In this document: positions 27,016 to 36,666 of the stretch, piece by piece
How positions within the stretch are numbered: position 1 is the stretch's first letter
Layout: every line of letters starts with the position of its first letter
From: an uncultured Chromatiaceae bacterium
GTDB lineage: Bacteria; Pseudomonadota; Gammaproteobacteria; Enterobacterales; Alteromonadaceae
Reading direction: 5' to 3'
DNA length: 64,000 nucleotides
Assembly (NCBI GenBank): GCA_937978655.1
Contig: CALJUX010000081.1
Coordinates: 73,599 to 137,598 of the forward strand
The notes under the pieces: generated by a model
What the model was told of the DNA's origin: nothing
Database searches by the model: none
What the model saw: only the letters and a program-made list of their open reading frames with translations
Translations under genes and position numbers: made by a program

Positions 27016-30000
27016 ATGACACAGAAGAAAAAAAAACATTTAACCCCGCATTTCACACTGCAAGCGCTCAGTCACGCGGTCTGGCTAGGCCTTGGTCTGG
27101 TGGCGGCTCCAGCGCTGGCCCAGCAAGCGGCAACTGCAACAACTACAACCACCAGCGCCGAAGCAACCAACGCGAAAAAAGCCGATAAAGCCGGCAAAGC
27201 CGACGAGATTGAAGTGATTGAAGTGTCAGGCTTTCGCGGTAGTCTCAACGTCGCTTTAGCGGCGAAACGCGAAGCGGTCGGCAGTAAAGAAACTATTCTG
27301 GCGGAAGATTTAGGCAAATTTCCGGATTTAAACATCGCCGACAGCTTAGCGCGGGTGCCGGGCATTGCGATTGAACAAGACGCCGGCGAAGGCCGCCAAA
27401 TCAGCCTGCGTGGTTTGGGCGCCACTTTTGTCAAAACCACCATCAACGGCATGGAATCAGCATCTGCCGGCGCGGCCACCGACGCCTCGGGCGGCGCCAA
27501 TAAAAGCCGCGCTTTTGATTTTAACGTCTTTGCCTCCGAGTTATTCACTCAGATTGACGTGAACAAAACCGCCGCAGCAGAACTGGAAGACGGCGGTATT
27601 TCCGGTAACGTCAACTTGCAAACCGCGCGGCCATTTCAATATCAGGACGACAAGTTCGCCTATAACCTCAATGCGCGTTACAACGATGTCGCGTCTGAAG
27701 TCACGCCGCGTGCCTCGCTGATGTTCAGTAAAAACTGGGACAATACCTTTGGTCTGCTGCTCTCTGCCGCTTATTCCGAGGGCCTGGTGCAAAGTGAAGG
27801 CGCGACGACGGTGCGCTGGAGTGTGAATAACCCGTCGTGGAAAACCGGCAACGCCGGCAATAAATTAACCGCCGCGCCGGTGACGCAATTAGACCCGAAA
27901 GGCGCCTACACCAACGCCAATATGGAAGGGCTGTGGATCCCACGTATTCCGCGGTATTCGATTTTTAATAAACAGCAGGACCGGTTGGGCTTAACCGCTG
28001 CGGCGCAATACCGGCCGCATGACAATCTGCTGCTGAACTTTGACCTGCTGCATGCCAAGCTCGACAGCACTATGGATGAATTCCAGTATTCGGCGCTGCT
28101 GCGCGGCAACGTCTCCAGCAAAACCAAAATTTACGCCGAAAATCTGGTGACGGACGCCAATAAAACCGTGGTGGCCGGCACATTATCCGGCGTGCCGATC
28201 CGCTCAGAAGCTCGGCAGGACGTATCGACCTCAGATTTTAATCAGGCGACTTTCTCTGGCGACTGGCAAATCAGCGACGCCTTACAGATGACCTTCCTCG
28301 CTGGTCTTGGCAAATCCGATTTGGATATCCCGTATCAGCGCACTTTTGCGTTGGATGCTAATAACTCCACTTTTGCCTATAGCTACGACAGCAATATCGA
28401 CCCTGTCAGCCTGATTGGCACTAAAGGCACCGCTATTAGCAGCGGCAGCATGAATATGGACATTCCGGCCTTTGCTTTTGCGCCGGGTCAGGCCTTTGGC
28501 AAAACTTATACTCAGGCCGAATTACAAGCGTTGATGCTGAATCCTGATTTATACAAAGTTGGCCTGGTTCGTAACCGTAACCAGCAAATTAACAGCGAAA
28601 ATACCAATTTTACCGTCAATTTTAAGTATGAGCTGAACGACGAACTGACGCTGAAATGGGGCCTGAATCAACGCGAATTCACCACCTACAACGTGCAGTA
28701 TGACAACGGCTGGAAAGTGCTGAATACCGCCACCAATAAAACCAGCGGCGATGCGGCGGAATCACTGGTTTTAGGTTTACCAGCGGCGCGCACGGCCGGC
28801 GCTTTGTATGGCATTTCACTGGATGCGGCCGGTCAGCATTTTGGCAAAGCTGCCGATGTGCCGGGTAATTCGACTTTAACTGCCGGCAGCTGGCTCACCA
28901 CCGACTATCAAAAAGTGATGGCAGCCTTTTCTGGCGAAAGCTTCTTTGAAGCCAAACAACGTTATAACGCTACTTATGACATTGAAGAGAAAGTCACCGG
29001 CGCTTTTGTCCAGCTGGATTTTCGTTATGAACTGGGCGGACGTGAGCTACGCGGTAACATCGGCGGTCGTTATATCGACAACACCAATACCTCAGGTATT
29101 GTGAATCTGGACCATATCTATGCCGACGGCTACACCGCAGGACGGGGCGCCGGTGCAAGTTTAGCTGGTGGTCACGACTGGCGTTACACCGAAAGTAACG
29201 GCAAAGATTTCCTGCCAAGCTTAAACCTGGCCTATGACCTGAGCGAAACGCTGGTTGGCCGGCTGAGCCTGTCGCGCGCCATTACCCGCCCGGCGATTGC
29301 CGATTTAGCCTCGGCGATTAAAGTGAATACGCCGGATGATAAAGACCCGACGGCCACCATCGAAATGGGCGCAGGCCCAACGCTGCGGCCGTATGAATCC
29401 GATCAGGTCGACCTTGCCTTAGAGTGGTATTTTGATGACGAAGCGCTGCTGGCCTTAGCGGTGTTTTACAAAGACATCACTGGCCTCAGTAAAGGCTCGC
29501 GCCAGGAAGTATTAGATGCCGATCAGCTGAAAAGCCTTGGCATCGACTTAGGCTCGCGTGACCCGGCCGCAGTGACCTGGGATGTGACGCAACTGCTCAA
29601 TACCCCGGCCGAAGGCGTGCGTGGTGCCGAGCTGATTTATCAACAGCCGTTCAGTTTCCTGCCGGCGCCGTGGAATCGTTTTGGCGTGACATCCAACTTA
29701 ACCTGGATTGATTACGACCGCGATGTGGCTGACCCGATGACGAAAAATGTCATTAGTCTGCTGGCGGAAGAAACCTCGCGGCTTAATTACAACTGGACGC
29801 TGTACTACGAGCACAATGATTTCAGTGCGCGCTTGTCGTATAACTTCCGCGAACGGTATATCAAAGAATATCTGGATAAATACAAAGACGAAGGTAATTG
29901 GGGCCGTGGTTATGAAGACAAAGGCCAGCTGAATATTTCGTCGCGCTACAAAATTAACAGCAATTTGTCAGTGAGCTTTGAAGCCATCAACTTAACCAAT

Positions 30001-30099
30001 GCCGCGACTGAGCAATGGAGTGATGTCTATACCTCAAGACCAGTGGAATACCTGCTCACCGGCCGGCAATATCTGGTTGGGATCCGGGGGAATTTCTGA
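27016..30099 (+). CDS. Large TonB-dependent receptor, probably oligogalacturonide uptake
   Basis: 1027 aa. A signal peptide (basic KKKKHL, hydrophobic core, APALAQQ) is followed by a low-complexity Ala/Thr/Lys linker, the TonB box EVIEVSGFRGS, and a plug with IADSLARVPGIAIEQDAGEGR and ISLRGLGATFVKTTINGM. DGGISGNVNLQTARPF closes the plug. These are marks of the Xanthomonas/Caulobacter carbohydrate-type receptors. The C-terminus ends in Phe (IRGNF). The stop codon overlaps the start of the PL10 lyase gene, and a uronate operon precedes it, so pectic oligomers are the likely cargo. That last step is inference. Confidence 0.9.
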   Translation: MTQKKKKHLTPHFTLQALSHAVWLGLGLVAAPALAQQAATATTTTTSAEATNAKKADKAGKADEIEVIEVSGFRGSLNVALAAKREAVGSKETILAEDLGKFPDLNIADSLARVPGIAIEQDAGEGRQISLRGLGATFVKTTINGMESASAGAATDASGGANKSRAFDFNVFASELFTQIDVNKTAAAELEDGGISGNVNLQTARPFQYQDDKFAYNLNARYNDVASEVTPRASLMFSKNWDNTFGLLLSAAYSEGLVQSEGATTVRWSVNNPSWKTGNAGNKLTAAPVTQLDPKGAYTNANMEGLWIPRIPRYSIFNKQQDRLGLTAAAQYRPHDNLLLNFDLLHAKLDSTMDEFQYSALLRGNVSSKTKIYAENLVTDANKTVVAGTLSGVPIRSEARQDVSTSDFNQATFSGDWQISDALQMTFLAGLGKSDLDIPYQRTFALDANNSTFAYSYDSNIDPVSLIGTKGTAISSGSMNMDIPAFAFAPGQAFGKTYTQAELQALMLNPDLYKVGLVRNRNQQINSENTNFTVNFKYELNDELTLKWGLNQREFTTYNVQYDNGWKVLNTATNKTSGDAAESLVLGLPAARTAGALYGISLDAAGQHFGKAADVPGNSTLTAGSWLTTDYQKVMAAFSGESFFEAKQRYNATYDIEEKVTGAFVQLDFRYELGGRELRGNIGGRYIDNTNTSGIVNLDHIYADGYTAGRGAGASLAGGHDWRYTESNGKDFLPSLNLAYDLSETLVGRLSLSRAITRPAIADLASAIKVNTPDDKDPTATIEMGAGPTLRPYESDQVDLALEWYFDDEALLALAVFYKDITGLSKGSRQEVLDADQLKSLGIDLGSRDPAAVTWDVTQLLNTPAEGVRGAELIYQQPFSFLPAPWNRFGVTSNLTWIDYDRDVADPMTKNVISLLAEETSRLNYNWTLYYEHNDFSARLSYNFRERYIKEYLDKYKDEGNWGRGYEDKGQLNISSRYKINSNLSVSFEAINLTNAATEQWSDVYTSRPVEYLLTGRQYLVGIRGNF

Positions 30100-31319
30100 T
30101 GCAAAAAACAGCTCTGGCTATGCTCCTGATGTGTCAGGGGCTGGCCGGCCTGTCCTTGCCGGCCGTAGCGCTGGCGGACAGCGATGCCGCGGCGGCGGTT
30201 GATTTCTGGCAGAGTGCGCCGCAGCAACCGTTGAGTGCGCAGTGGCAGGACTACCGGCGCCAGTCTGAGGCTGATGCGGCTTTGCTGGCGCAACAGCTGA
30301 AGGCTGAACTGAGCGCTGCGGGCCTTACCAAGCCATTGCCGGCGGTTAAAGCAAAAAACTTTGGCCTGGACGGGATCAGTAATTCTGCGCAGCTACAGGC
30401 AGTGTTGAGTTACCAAACCGTGCTCGGCGGCTGGAGCAAACGCACTGATATGCAGCAACCGCGCAAACCCGGCCAGCTGGCCGGCAGTGAGCCTGCGTAT
30501 ATTCCGACTTTTGACAATGGCGCCACCAGCAGCCAAATGCGCTGGCTGGCGGCTTATTATCCAAAGGCAACGGCTGAAGAGCAGGCCCAGATCCGCAGTG
30601 CACTGACACTCGCCGTGCAGTTTGTGCTGCGTGCACAATATCCCAACGGCGGCTTTGCCCAGTCTTATCCGCTGCGTGGCAGTTACCACGATGCCGTCAC
30701 GCTGAACGACAACGTGATGACGGACTTGCTGAATCTGCTGTGGGATATCGCCAAGGCGCCTGAATATCAGTGGCTGAGCGCTGAGCTTCGCAGCAAAGCA
30801 CAGGCCGGTTTTGCCAAAGGTGTGACGTGGCTGGTGTCGGCGCAAGTCAGCGTGAATGGTCAAGGCACCGTCTGGACAGCGCAGCATCATCCGCTGACTG
30901 GCGAACCGGTGGCGGCGCGCAAGTTTGAACAAATCAGTCTGGTAAGCAGTGAAAGTGCGGCGGTGCTGCAGTTGTTGCTGGACAAAGCGCCGGAACAATC
31001 CGGTGTGTTACCGGCGCTGTGCAGCGGTATCCAATGGCTGCAGCAGCATCAAATCCGCGACAAAACCTGGCAGCGTAATGACGCCGGCTCCAGGCTGGTG
31101 GAGAAAAAAGGTGCGCAAATCTGGGCACGGTTTTACAGTTTGCCACAACAACAGCCGGTGTTTTTTGACCGGGACGCTAAGGTCTACCACGACGTCAATC
31201 AGCTGTCGCTGGAACGTCAGCAAGGCTACGGCTGGTATCAAAGCAACGCCAAAAGCGTGCTGAAAGCCTGGCAAAAACGGCCGGAACTGCAGGCGCAGTG
31301 CGGCAAAAACGCAAACTGA
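30099..31319 (+). CDS. Pectate lyase, family PL10
   Basis: 406 aa with a signal peptide (MLLMCQGLAGLSLPAVALA). PL10 signatures are visible in order: YQTVLGGWSKRTD (about residues 107-119), TFDNGATSSQMRWLAAYYP, AQYPNGGFAQSYPLRG, VTLNDNVMTDLL, WTAQHHPLTGEPVAARKFE and WARFYSL. The fold is an alpha/alpha toroid and the enzyme cleaves polygalacturonate by beta-elimination with Ca2+. The start codon overlaps the receptor's stop codon, so uptake and cleavage are co-produced. It gives unsaturated oligomers for the receptor. No kduI/kduD for unsaturated ends is in the window. Confidence 0.92.
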   Translation: MQKTALAMLLMCQGLAGLSLPAVALADSDAAAAVDFWQSAPQQPLSAQWQDYRRQSEADAALLAQQLKAELSAAGLTKPLPAVKAKNFGLDGISNSAQLQAVLSYQTVLGGWSKRTDMQQPRKPGQLAGSEPAYIPTFDNGATSSQMRWLAAYYPKATAEEQAQIRSALTLAVQFVLRAQYPNGGFAQSYPLRGSYHDAVTLNDNVMTDLLNLLWDIAKAPEYQWLSAELRSKAQAGFAKGVTWLVSAQVSVNGQGTVWTAQHHPLTGEPVAARKFEQISLVSSESAAVLQLLLDKAPEQSGVLPALCSGIQWLQQHQIRDKTWQRNDAGSRLVEKKGAQIWARFYSLPQQQPVFFDRDAKVYHDVNQLSLERQQGYGWYQSNAKSVLKAWQKRPELQAQCGKNAN

Positions 31320-31368
31320 CTGTGATGAACAGGCCGCCGTGTCAGGCGCAGCACCAGGAGCAGCCGCG

Positions 31369-33009
31369 TCAGGCGACGCCGCTGCTGGCGGGAGGCATAT
31401 CCGCCGCGCTTTGCTGCAACATCACACTGCGTACCGCCGGAATCAGCCGGCGACTGACTGGTACTTGCTGGCCACTGGCCAGGATTAATACGGCGCCACT
31501 GCCGCTGTCGGTGTCCATCGTGGTGCGAAATTGCCGGACCTGATGGACATTGACCAGATAAGAGCGATGCACCCGCAGAAAAAAGCCGGGTAATTCCTGT
31601 TCCAGCGCGCGGAGTGTGCCGCTGTACAGCAGTTGACGCCCGTCCGCCAGCCAAATGTCGCTGTAGTCACGGGCGGCCTGACAATAAGCGATGCTGTCGG
31701 CCGGAATGCGCTGAATGTTGCCAGCGCCGCTTAAGGTCAGGCTGGCTTTGGGCGCAGCAGTGCCGTTTTGTTGTAGTTGCAGCTGAAGTTGCAGGATCAG
31801 CTGTTGGTCGGCCAGCTGTTGCTGCATTTGTTGCTGACGTTGCTGCGCCTGCTCAATAAACAGGCCACATAACAGCAGCGTCACCAGCAAAAACGCCAAA
31901 ATCTCCTGAAAAATACCATTGAGGACTATCGCCAGTATCAGATAAAGCAACAACAACGCGGTGCTGGTGCCGGCACCTGCTGCTTCGGCTGGCTCGGTTT
32001 TATCGGCCTGATACCAGCGCCATCCGGCGATAAACGCAGCAATTGCGGCCGGCAGTAATGTGGCGATGGCAATGCGGTCGTCAAATGCATCCAGCCACCA
32101 CAGCATCGGCAGTAACATAAGCGCAGTGACAAGCGTCCACCGTCGCCAGTGCTGGCGCTGATAACGCAGCGCGGTTAACCACAATAAACACAAGCCAAAG
32201 CCAGCGGCGCATAACAAAATGCCACAGAGCCTCAGCTCGTGCAGCGGATAGCGATACCCCAGCAGCCCTCTGCTCATTTCCAGCCACAGCTGCGCACCGG
32301 CAAACAGACATAACAACGCCAGCAGGGCTTCCTGCCCGGCAGGACCGGTTTCCGGTGTGTCATGGTGCGACGTCCGCAGTGCCAGCGCACTGAAGTACAG
32401 CAAGCCGGTGCATAACACTCCCAGCAGGAACAAACCCAGCTCCGCGTGTTGCTGCAGATAGGTTCGCACGTCGCCATAAGGGCCAATGCCAATAAAATGG
32501 ATCGGCTGCGCCAGCCTGAACCAACCGCGCTGGGCGGACATTTGCAGGACCAATTGGTTCGCACCGGGGCGCAGCAGCGCAGGTGGCAAATAAACCTGGC
32601 TGTCCATGTATCCCGGCATTTCGCTGGCGGCAGGGCCGGGCTGGCCATTCTGACCAATCCGCTGGCCGTTTAAGTACACAGCACTGGCGGCTTTGGCAAA
32701 AATAAACAGCGCTAACGGCTTTTCAGCGGCAGATTCCGGCATGGTTAACGGCAGTTGTAACCACAACAAACGGCCTTGTGGATCTGCCGGCTCTGCACTG
32801 GCCTGCTGGCAACCGGCGGCGTTGAAATCTGCTGGTAAGGTGTGGATTTGCCCGGCATCACACCAGGCGTTGATGGTTAATTGTTGCAGTTGCGGCAGCG
32901 CCGGTGGCTGCTGCAACACCAGTGTCAGGCACCCCAGCAGCAAGAGCAGCAAAAACAGCGCAACACCAACGCGGCTGTGGCGAAACGGCTTCAGGGCAAA
33001 CCTCTGCAT
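31369..33009 (-). CDS. Membrane-bound LytTR-family transcriptional regulator
   Basis: 546 aa. An N-terminal helix and a beta-rich extracytoplasmic domain (about residues 40-190) are followed by about seven membrane helices (about 195-395), a Gln-rich coiled coil (about 395-425) and a C-terminal LytTR DNA-binding domain (about 435-530; IPADSIAYCQAARDYSDIWL and FLRVHRSYLVNVHQV). Such one-component membrane regulators sense an outside signal and bind direct repeats. It diverges from an S33 hydrolase gene, and matching direct repeats lie in between. The input ligand is unknown. Confidence 0.85.
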   Translation of the reverse strand: MQRFALKPFRHSRVGVALFLLLLLLGCLTLVLQQPPALPQLQQLTINAWCDAGQIHTLPADFNAAGCQQASAEPADPQGRLLWLQLPLTMPESAAEKPLALFIFAKAASAVYLNGQRIGQNGQPGPAASEMPGYMDSQVYLPPALLRPGANQLVLQMSAQRGWFRLAQPIHFIGIGPYGDVRTYLQQHAELGLFLLGVLCTGLLYFSALALRTSHHDTPETGPAGQEALLALLCLFAGAQLWLEMSRGLLGYRYPLHELRLCGILLCAAGFGLCLLWLTALRYQRQHWRRWTLVTALMLLPMLWWLDAFDDRIAIATLLPAAIAAFIAGWRWYQADKTEPAEAAGAGTSTALLLLYLILAIVLNGIFQEILAFLLVTLLLCGLFIEQAQQRQQQMQQQLADQQLILQLQLQLQQNGTAAPKASLTLSGAGNIQRIPADSIAYCQAARDYSDIWLADGRQLLYSGTLRALEQELPGFFLRVHRSYLVNVHQVRQFRTTMDTDSGSGAVLILASGQQVPVSRRLIPAVRSVMLQQSAADMPPASSGVA

Positions 33010-33036
33010 GCTTCACTCCGGTGGCAGAAAAGGCCT

Positions 33037-33067
33037 GCCGTTCAGCGGAAAGATCACTACCGTTCAG
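33037..33067. promoter_or_regulatory. Direct repeats matching the LytTR binding consensus
   Basis: GCCGTTCAG (33037-33045) and ACCGTTCAG (33059-33067) are spaced by 13 bp. The known LytTR consensus is [TA][AC][CA]GTTN[AG][TG] in two copies 12-13 bp apart: the second copy fits fully and the first misses one base. They lie about 100 bp before the hydrolase start. An inverted CTACCG/CGGTAG overlaps. Confidence 0.65.
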
Positions 33068-33166
33068 CGCGGTAGCCACGATAGCCGATACCGCTGGCAG
33101 ATCAATGCTCGCCAGGCGCGAACCGCCTTGTTTTACTGGATTGAAGTTAACCAGGGAGAGCATGTT

Positions 33167-34696
33167 ATGTTATTGAAATCTATCAAGACAAGTGGTTTAT
33201 CACAACGCACAGCAGGGCGCAGCTGGATGCAGGCCATCAGCCTGGCTGTGCTGGTCGGTCTGAGTCCGCAAAGCCTGGCTGCAGCCGGTAAAGCCTACCC
33301 TTATGCCAATGAAACGGCATTTCGTTTCACCGCCGCCAGCGGCGAAAGTACCGACGCGTTTCGCGGTTTCTTTTTAGTGCCGGAGAATCGTCAGCGCGCT
33401 GGCAGCCGCTTGCTGAAACTGCACTATGTGCGCTTTCCGGCCACCACAGCCCAGCCCGGCGCGCCGATTGTTTATCTGTCAGGGGGACCTGGCGGTTCTG
33501 GGATCCACACCGCCAAAGGCCGGCGTTATCCGCTCTTTACCGGCCTGACGGCGCAGGCCGATGTCATTGCACTGGATCAGCGCGGTACTGGTTTGTCGGC
33601 CGATATCCCGGTTTGTCAGTCGAAGGTGGTCGTGCCGACCGATCAGCGCATTGATGAGCAGCAGTTTGCTACATTGCACCGGGCGGCTGCCGCTGAGTGT
33701 CAACAATTCTGGCAGCAGCAAGGGGCCGACCTGCTGGGCTATACCACAGTGCAGAATGCGCTGGATCTGGACGCTTTACGCCAGCATCTTGGCGCTGACA
33801 AACTAACTTTGTGGGGCATCTCTTACGGCACGCATCTGGCGCTGGCCGCCAGTAAACTGATGCCGGAGCGGCTGGATAAACTGATATTGGCCAGTGTTGA
33901 AGGCTTGGATCAGACGGTAAAATTGCCGGCTGAAACCGGGCTATATCTGCAGCGTGTACAGCAGCTGATTGCGCTGGACCCGGCGTTGCAGGCGCGCTTT
34001 GGTGATCTCACGACGCTGATGCAGCAAGTGCTGACCGGGCTGGATCGCGAGCCGCTGCTACTGCACCTGCCGCAGGCCGACGGCAGCAGTCGCAGCTTTT
34101 TATTTCAGCGGCTGCACTTACAAATCCTGACTTCGATGTCGCTGGCAGATCCGAATCCGCGTCTGGGGCAATTATTGCAGTTGTACCACGGCTTAAAAAC
34201 GCAGTCGGCAGCAACCAAAACGGCGCTGCAGGAGCTGCTGCAAAGCGGCGCTCTGGATGGTTTCGCCGCAGGGCCTGTTGCACTGCAAATGATGCCGCTG
34301 CTGACCGATATCGCCTCCGGCATCTCGGCCACGAGGCTGGCGCAATACCAACAGCAGCACAGTGCTGCGTTATTGGGCGGCATGCTGAATTTTCCGATGC
34401 CGCAGCTCAATGACACTGTACCTGGTCTTGACCTTGGTCCAGCATTTCGCCAGGAAGCCACGCATGCCATCCCAACGTTAGTGCTGAGCGGGACCCTGGA
34501 TGGCCGGACTTATCTGGCCGAACAGCAGCAGGCCGTTGCTGGTCTCAGCGCCCGGCAGCAGGTGATTGTGCGTTATGCCGGTCACAATCTGCTGGAAAGT
34601 TCACCGCAGGTGTTGGCCACTATTCAGCAGTTCCTCAGTACCGGCAAAGTCCAGCAGCCACTGATTGAACTGCCGGTGCCGCAGCTGGGCTTGTGA
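33167..34696 (+). CDS. Secreted alpha/beta hydrolase, peptidase S33-like
   Basis: 509 aa from the ATG at 33167, with AGGGAGAG 6 nt upstream; the open frame before it is not coding. A signal peptide (LAVLVGLSPQSLAAA) is visible. The oxyanion segment is LSGGPGGSG, the nucleophile elbow GISYGTH has S219, and D445 (LSGTLDGRT) and H473 (YAGHNL) complete the triad. The layout resembles proline iminopeptidases and tripeptidyl aminopeptidases. The adjacent divergent LytTR regulator with repeats in the promoter suggests that it is the regulated target. Confidence 0.85.
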   Translation: MLLKSIKTSGLSQRTAGRSWMQAISLAVLVGLSPQSLAAAGKAYPYANETAFRFTAASGESTDAFRGFFLVPENRQRAGSRLLKLHYVRFPATTAQPGAPIVYLSGGPGGSGIHTAKGRRYPLFTGLTAQADVIALDQRGTGLSADIPVCQSKVVVPTDQRIDEQQFATLHRAAAAECQQFWQQQGADLLGYTTVQNALDLDALRQHLGADKLTLWGISYGTHLALAASKLMPERLDKLILASVEGLDQTVKLPAETGLYLQRVQQLIALDPALQARFGDLTTLMQQVLTGLDREPLLLHLPQADGSSRSFLFQRLHLQILTSMSLADPNPRLGQLLQLYHGLKTQSAATKTALQELLQSGALDGFAAGPVALQMMPLLTDIASGISATRLAQYQQQHSAALLGGMLNFPMPQLNDTVPGLDLGPAFRQEATHAIPTLVLSGTLDGRTYLAEQQQAVAGLSARQQVIVRYAGHNLLESSPQVLATIQQFLSTGKVQQPLIELPVPQLGL

Positions 34697-34848
34697 ATAC
34701 GGCAGCGGCCTGCGACCGGAGCTGCATGGTAAAACCCATCCGCGGCGGCCCTGAAGAAAGCCTGACAGATCGGCGAAATTGCCCTTGTATCGTTACATAG
34801 TTTCGATATATTAGTTCCTGATAATGTTACAGGATCGCAAGGATGCAG

Positions 34849-35697
34849 ATGTTAAAGTGCTGGTTGTTCGGATTGATGTTGGGTTGCCTGAGCTGGCAAA
34901 CCTGCGCTATCGACTGGTATGTCCGCGACTGGCCGCCGTTTAACATTCAGCAGGGGCCGGGCGCCGGTCAGGGGTCTTATGATTTGATGCTGGCGCAGCT
35001 GATAGCGGCACTGCCGCAATATCCGCATCGCCAGCTGTTTGCGACGCTGATTAAACGCCAGCAGCTGATGCAGCAGGACGTACCGCATTGTTTATTTGGT
35101 GTGCTGAAATCCGCCGAACGGCAAAAAAAGATGCTGTTTTCTGACATCGCTTTTTATTCGCCGGCGCTGCGGATCGCGGCACGGGCCGATCATCCGTTGT
35201 GGCAGGCCAATGCCGCCGCCGCCCATATTGACCTGTCGTCACTGCTGCAGCAGGCCTGGACCGGGATGGTCGAATATAAAAGACTGTATCCGCAGAATAT
35301 CCAGCAGTATGCTGGTGCATTGCTGCAGGTATCTGATAATTCAACCGATTTAGTCGCCATGTTAAAAGCAGGCCGCGCCGATTATGTGGTGGAATATCCG
35401 GACCGGCTGCATTTTTTGGCGCAAAATCACCCGAGTGTTGCTTTGCGCTATGCCCGCTTACAGGGCGAACCGCCGGTGGTGCCGGTGTATGTCGCCTGCC
35501 AGAACACGCCGGCGGCGCCCGCGCAAATTCAGGCGATTAACCATGCACTGCAACAACTGCGCAGCAGCGCTGACTATCAGCAGGCCTGGCTGCATCAGCT
35601 CAGTGAGCAGTCCCGGCAGGAGCTGAAGCTGGCGGCGGCGCAGGACCCGTTGTTTCAAAGTTCCGCAGCAACCGCATGCACCGCTGAGGCTTGTTGA
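34849..35697 (+). CDS. Periplasmic solute-binding protein (SBP_bac_3-like), paralogue 1
   Basis: 282 aa from the ATG at 34849, with AAGGA 5 nt upstream (an ATG at 34843 is too close). A signal peptide (LFGLMLGCLSWQTCA) is followed by DWYVRDWPPFNIQQGPGAGQ, typical of the bacterial extracellular solute-binding family 3 fold. LKAGRADYVVEYPDRL is the usual late motif. Cys pairs occur in the mature part. No permease or ATPase is near. It is clearly homologous to the gene at 36667, with matched blocks such as PHCLFG, ADYV-EY-DR and YVAC. It may sense or shuttle a ligand without an ABC transporter. Ligand unknown. Confidence 0.75.
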   Translation: MLKCWLFGLMLGCLSWQTCAIDWYVRDWPPFNIQQGPGAGQGSYDLMLAQLIAALPQYPHRQLFATLIKRQQLMQQDVPHCLFGVLKSAERQKKMLFSDIAFYSPALRIAARADHPLWQANAAAAHIDLSSLLQQAWTGMVEYKRLYPQNIQQYAGALLQVSDNSTDLVAMLKAGRADYVVEYPDRLHFLAQNHPSVALRYARLQGEPPVVPVYVACQNTPAAPAQIQAINHALQQLRSSADYQQAWLHQLSEQSRQELKLAAAQDPLFQSSAATACTAEAC

Positions 35698-35774
35698 GCT
35701 GCGGTGTCACGCTGACGCTTGACCTGGCGACGCAACACCCGCTTAATACGCGTCAGCGTCATGTGCGGGGATTA

Positions 35775-36575
35775 ATGATGAAATTATTGGGCATATTGTT
35801 GTACTGCTGGGCCTTGGCCGTGGCGGCTGAGCCGGTGCTGACCACAGTCCACAGCGGCCAGAGCCGCAGCTGGACATTGGCGCAGTTACAACAGCAACTG
35901 CCGGTGCAGGAAGTGCGGCTGCACGACCCGTCTTATAACCAGCTAAAAAGCTATCGCGGGTTTTTATTCAATGACTTACTGCAAAAAACCGGTTTCCCGC
36001 CACTGCAGGACGACGACACGCTGGTGCTGACCGCCAGTGACGGCTATGCACCGACACTGAGCGCGGCACAGTTGCATCAGCAGCAGGCGGTCCTGGTGTT
36101 TGCCGAAGCCGGTCAGGCGGATTTCAGTTTTACCCCGTTGCAGCAAGGCAAAGAAATGTTATCGCCGGCGCCGTTTTATCTGGTCTGGCCCTGGGCGGGC
36201 AAGGCGGCGGAACACTTCGCCTGGCCATACCAGCTGGTGAAAATTGAGTTGCTGCCTTTTCGTGAACGCTACGCCGACGTGATCCCCGCCATCGATGCAC
36301 CGCCCCCGGTGCAGCGTGGATTTACCCTGTTTAAGCAAAACTGCCTGAAATGCCATTCCATCAATCTGCAAGGCGGTGTACTCGGACCTGAACTGAATGC
36401 GCCGAAAAATATCACCGAATACTGGCAATTACATGATTTAAAAGCCTTTATAAAAAATCCGCCATCGTACCGTTATCAATCAAAAATGCCGGCATTTGCG
36501 CATTTCAGTGACGCCGATATCGACGCAATCCTGGCTTATCTGACCCAGATGAAGCAGCAAAAAATCCGGCGCTGA
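35775..36575 (+). CDS. Periplasmic c-type cytochrome with N-terminal MoCo-like domain
   Basis: 266 aa from the ATG at 35775 (a second ATG at 35778; GGGGA just upstream). A signal peptide (LLGILLYCWALAVAA) comes first. Residues about 25-165 resemble the sulfite-oxidase-type oxidoreductase fold (SYRGFLFNDLL, LVLTASDGYAPTLSAAQL), but there is no Cys to bind molybdenum. The C-terminal 90 residues form a monohaem cytochrome c with CLKCH (C190, C193, H194) and a candidate Met ligand in SKMPAFAHFSD. It lies between two paralogous solute-binding proteins. An electron-transfer role tied to their ligand is possible but unproven. Confidence 0.78.
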   Translation: MMKLLGILLYCWALAVAAEPVLTTVHSGQSRSWTLAQLQQQLPVQEVRLHDPSYNQLKSYRGFLFNDLLQKTGFPPLQDDDTLVLTASDGYAPTLSAAQLHQQQAVLVFAEAGQADFSFTPLQQGKEMLSPAPFYLVWPWAGKAAEHFAWPYQLVKIELLPFRERYADVIPAIDAPPPVQRGFTLFKQNCLKCHSINLQGGVLGPELNAPKNITEYWQLHDLKAFIKNPPSYRYQSKMPAFAHFSDADIDAILAYLTQMKQQKIRR

Positions 36576-36666
36576 GCTGGGGCAAGATTGCGGCGAAAGT
36601 CGCACTTTATCGATCAAGGAAAGTGTGTATGATAAAAAGACTGCGGCGGTAAAATCAGAGGTTCAT

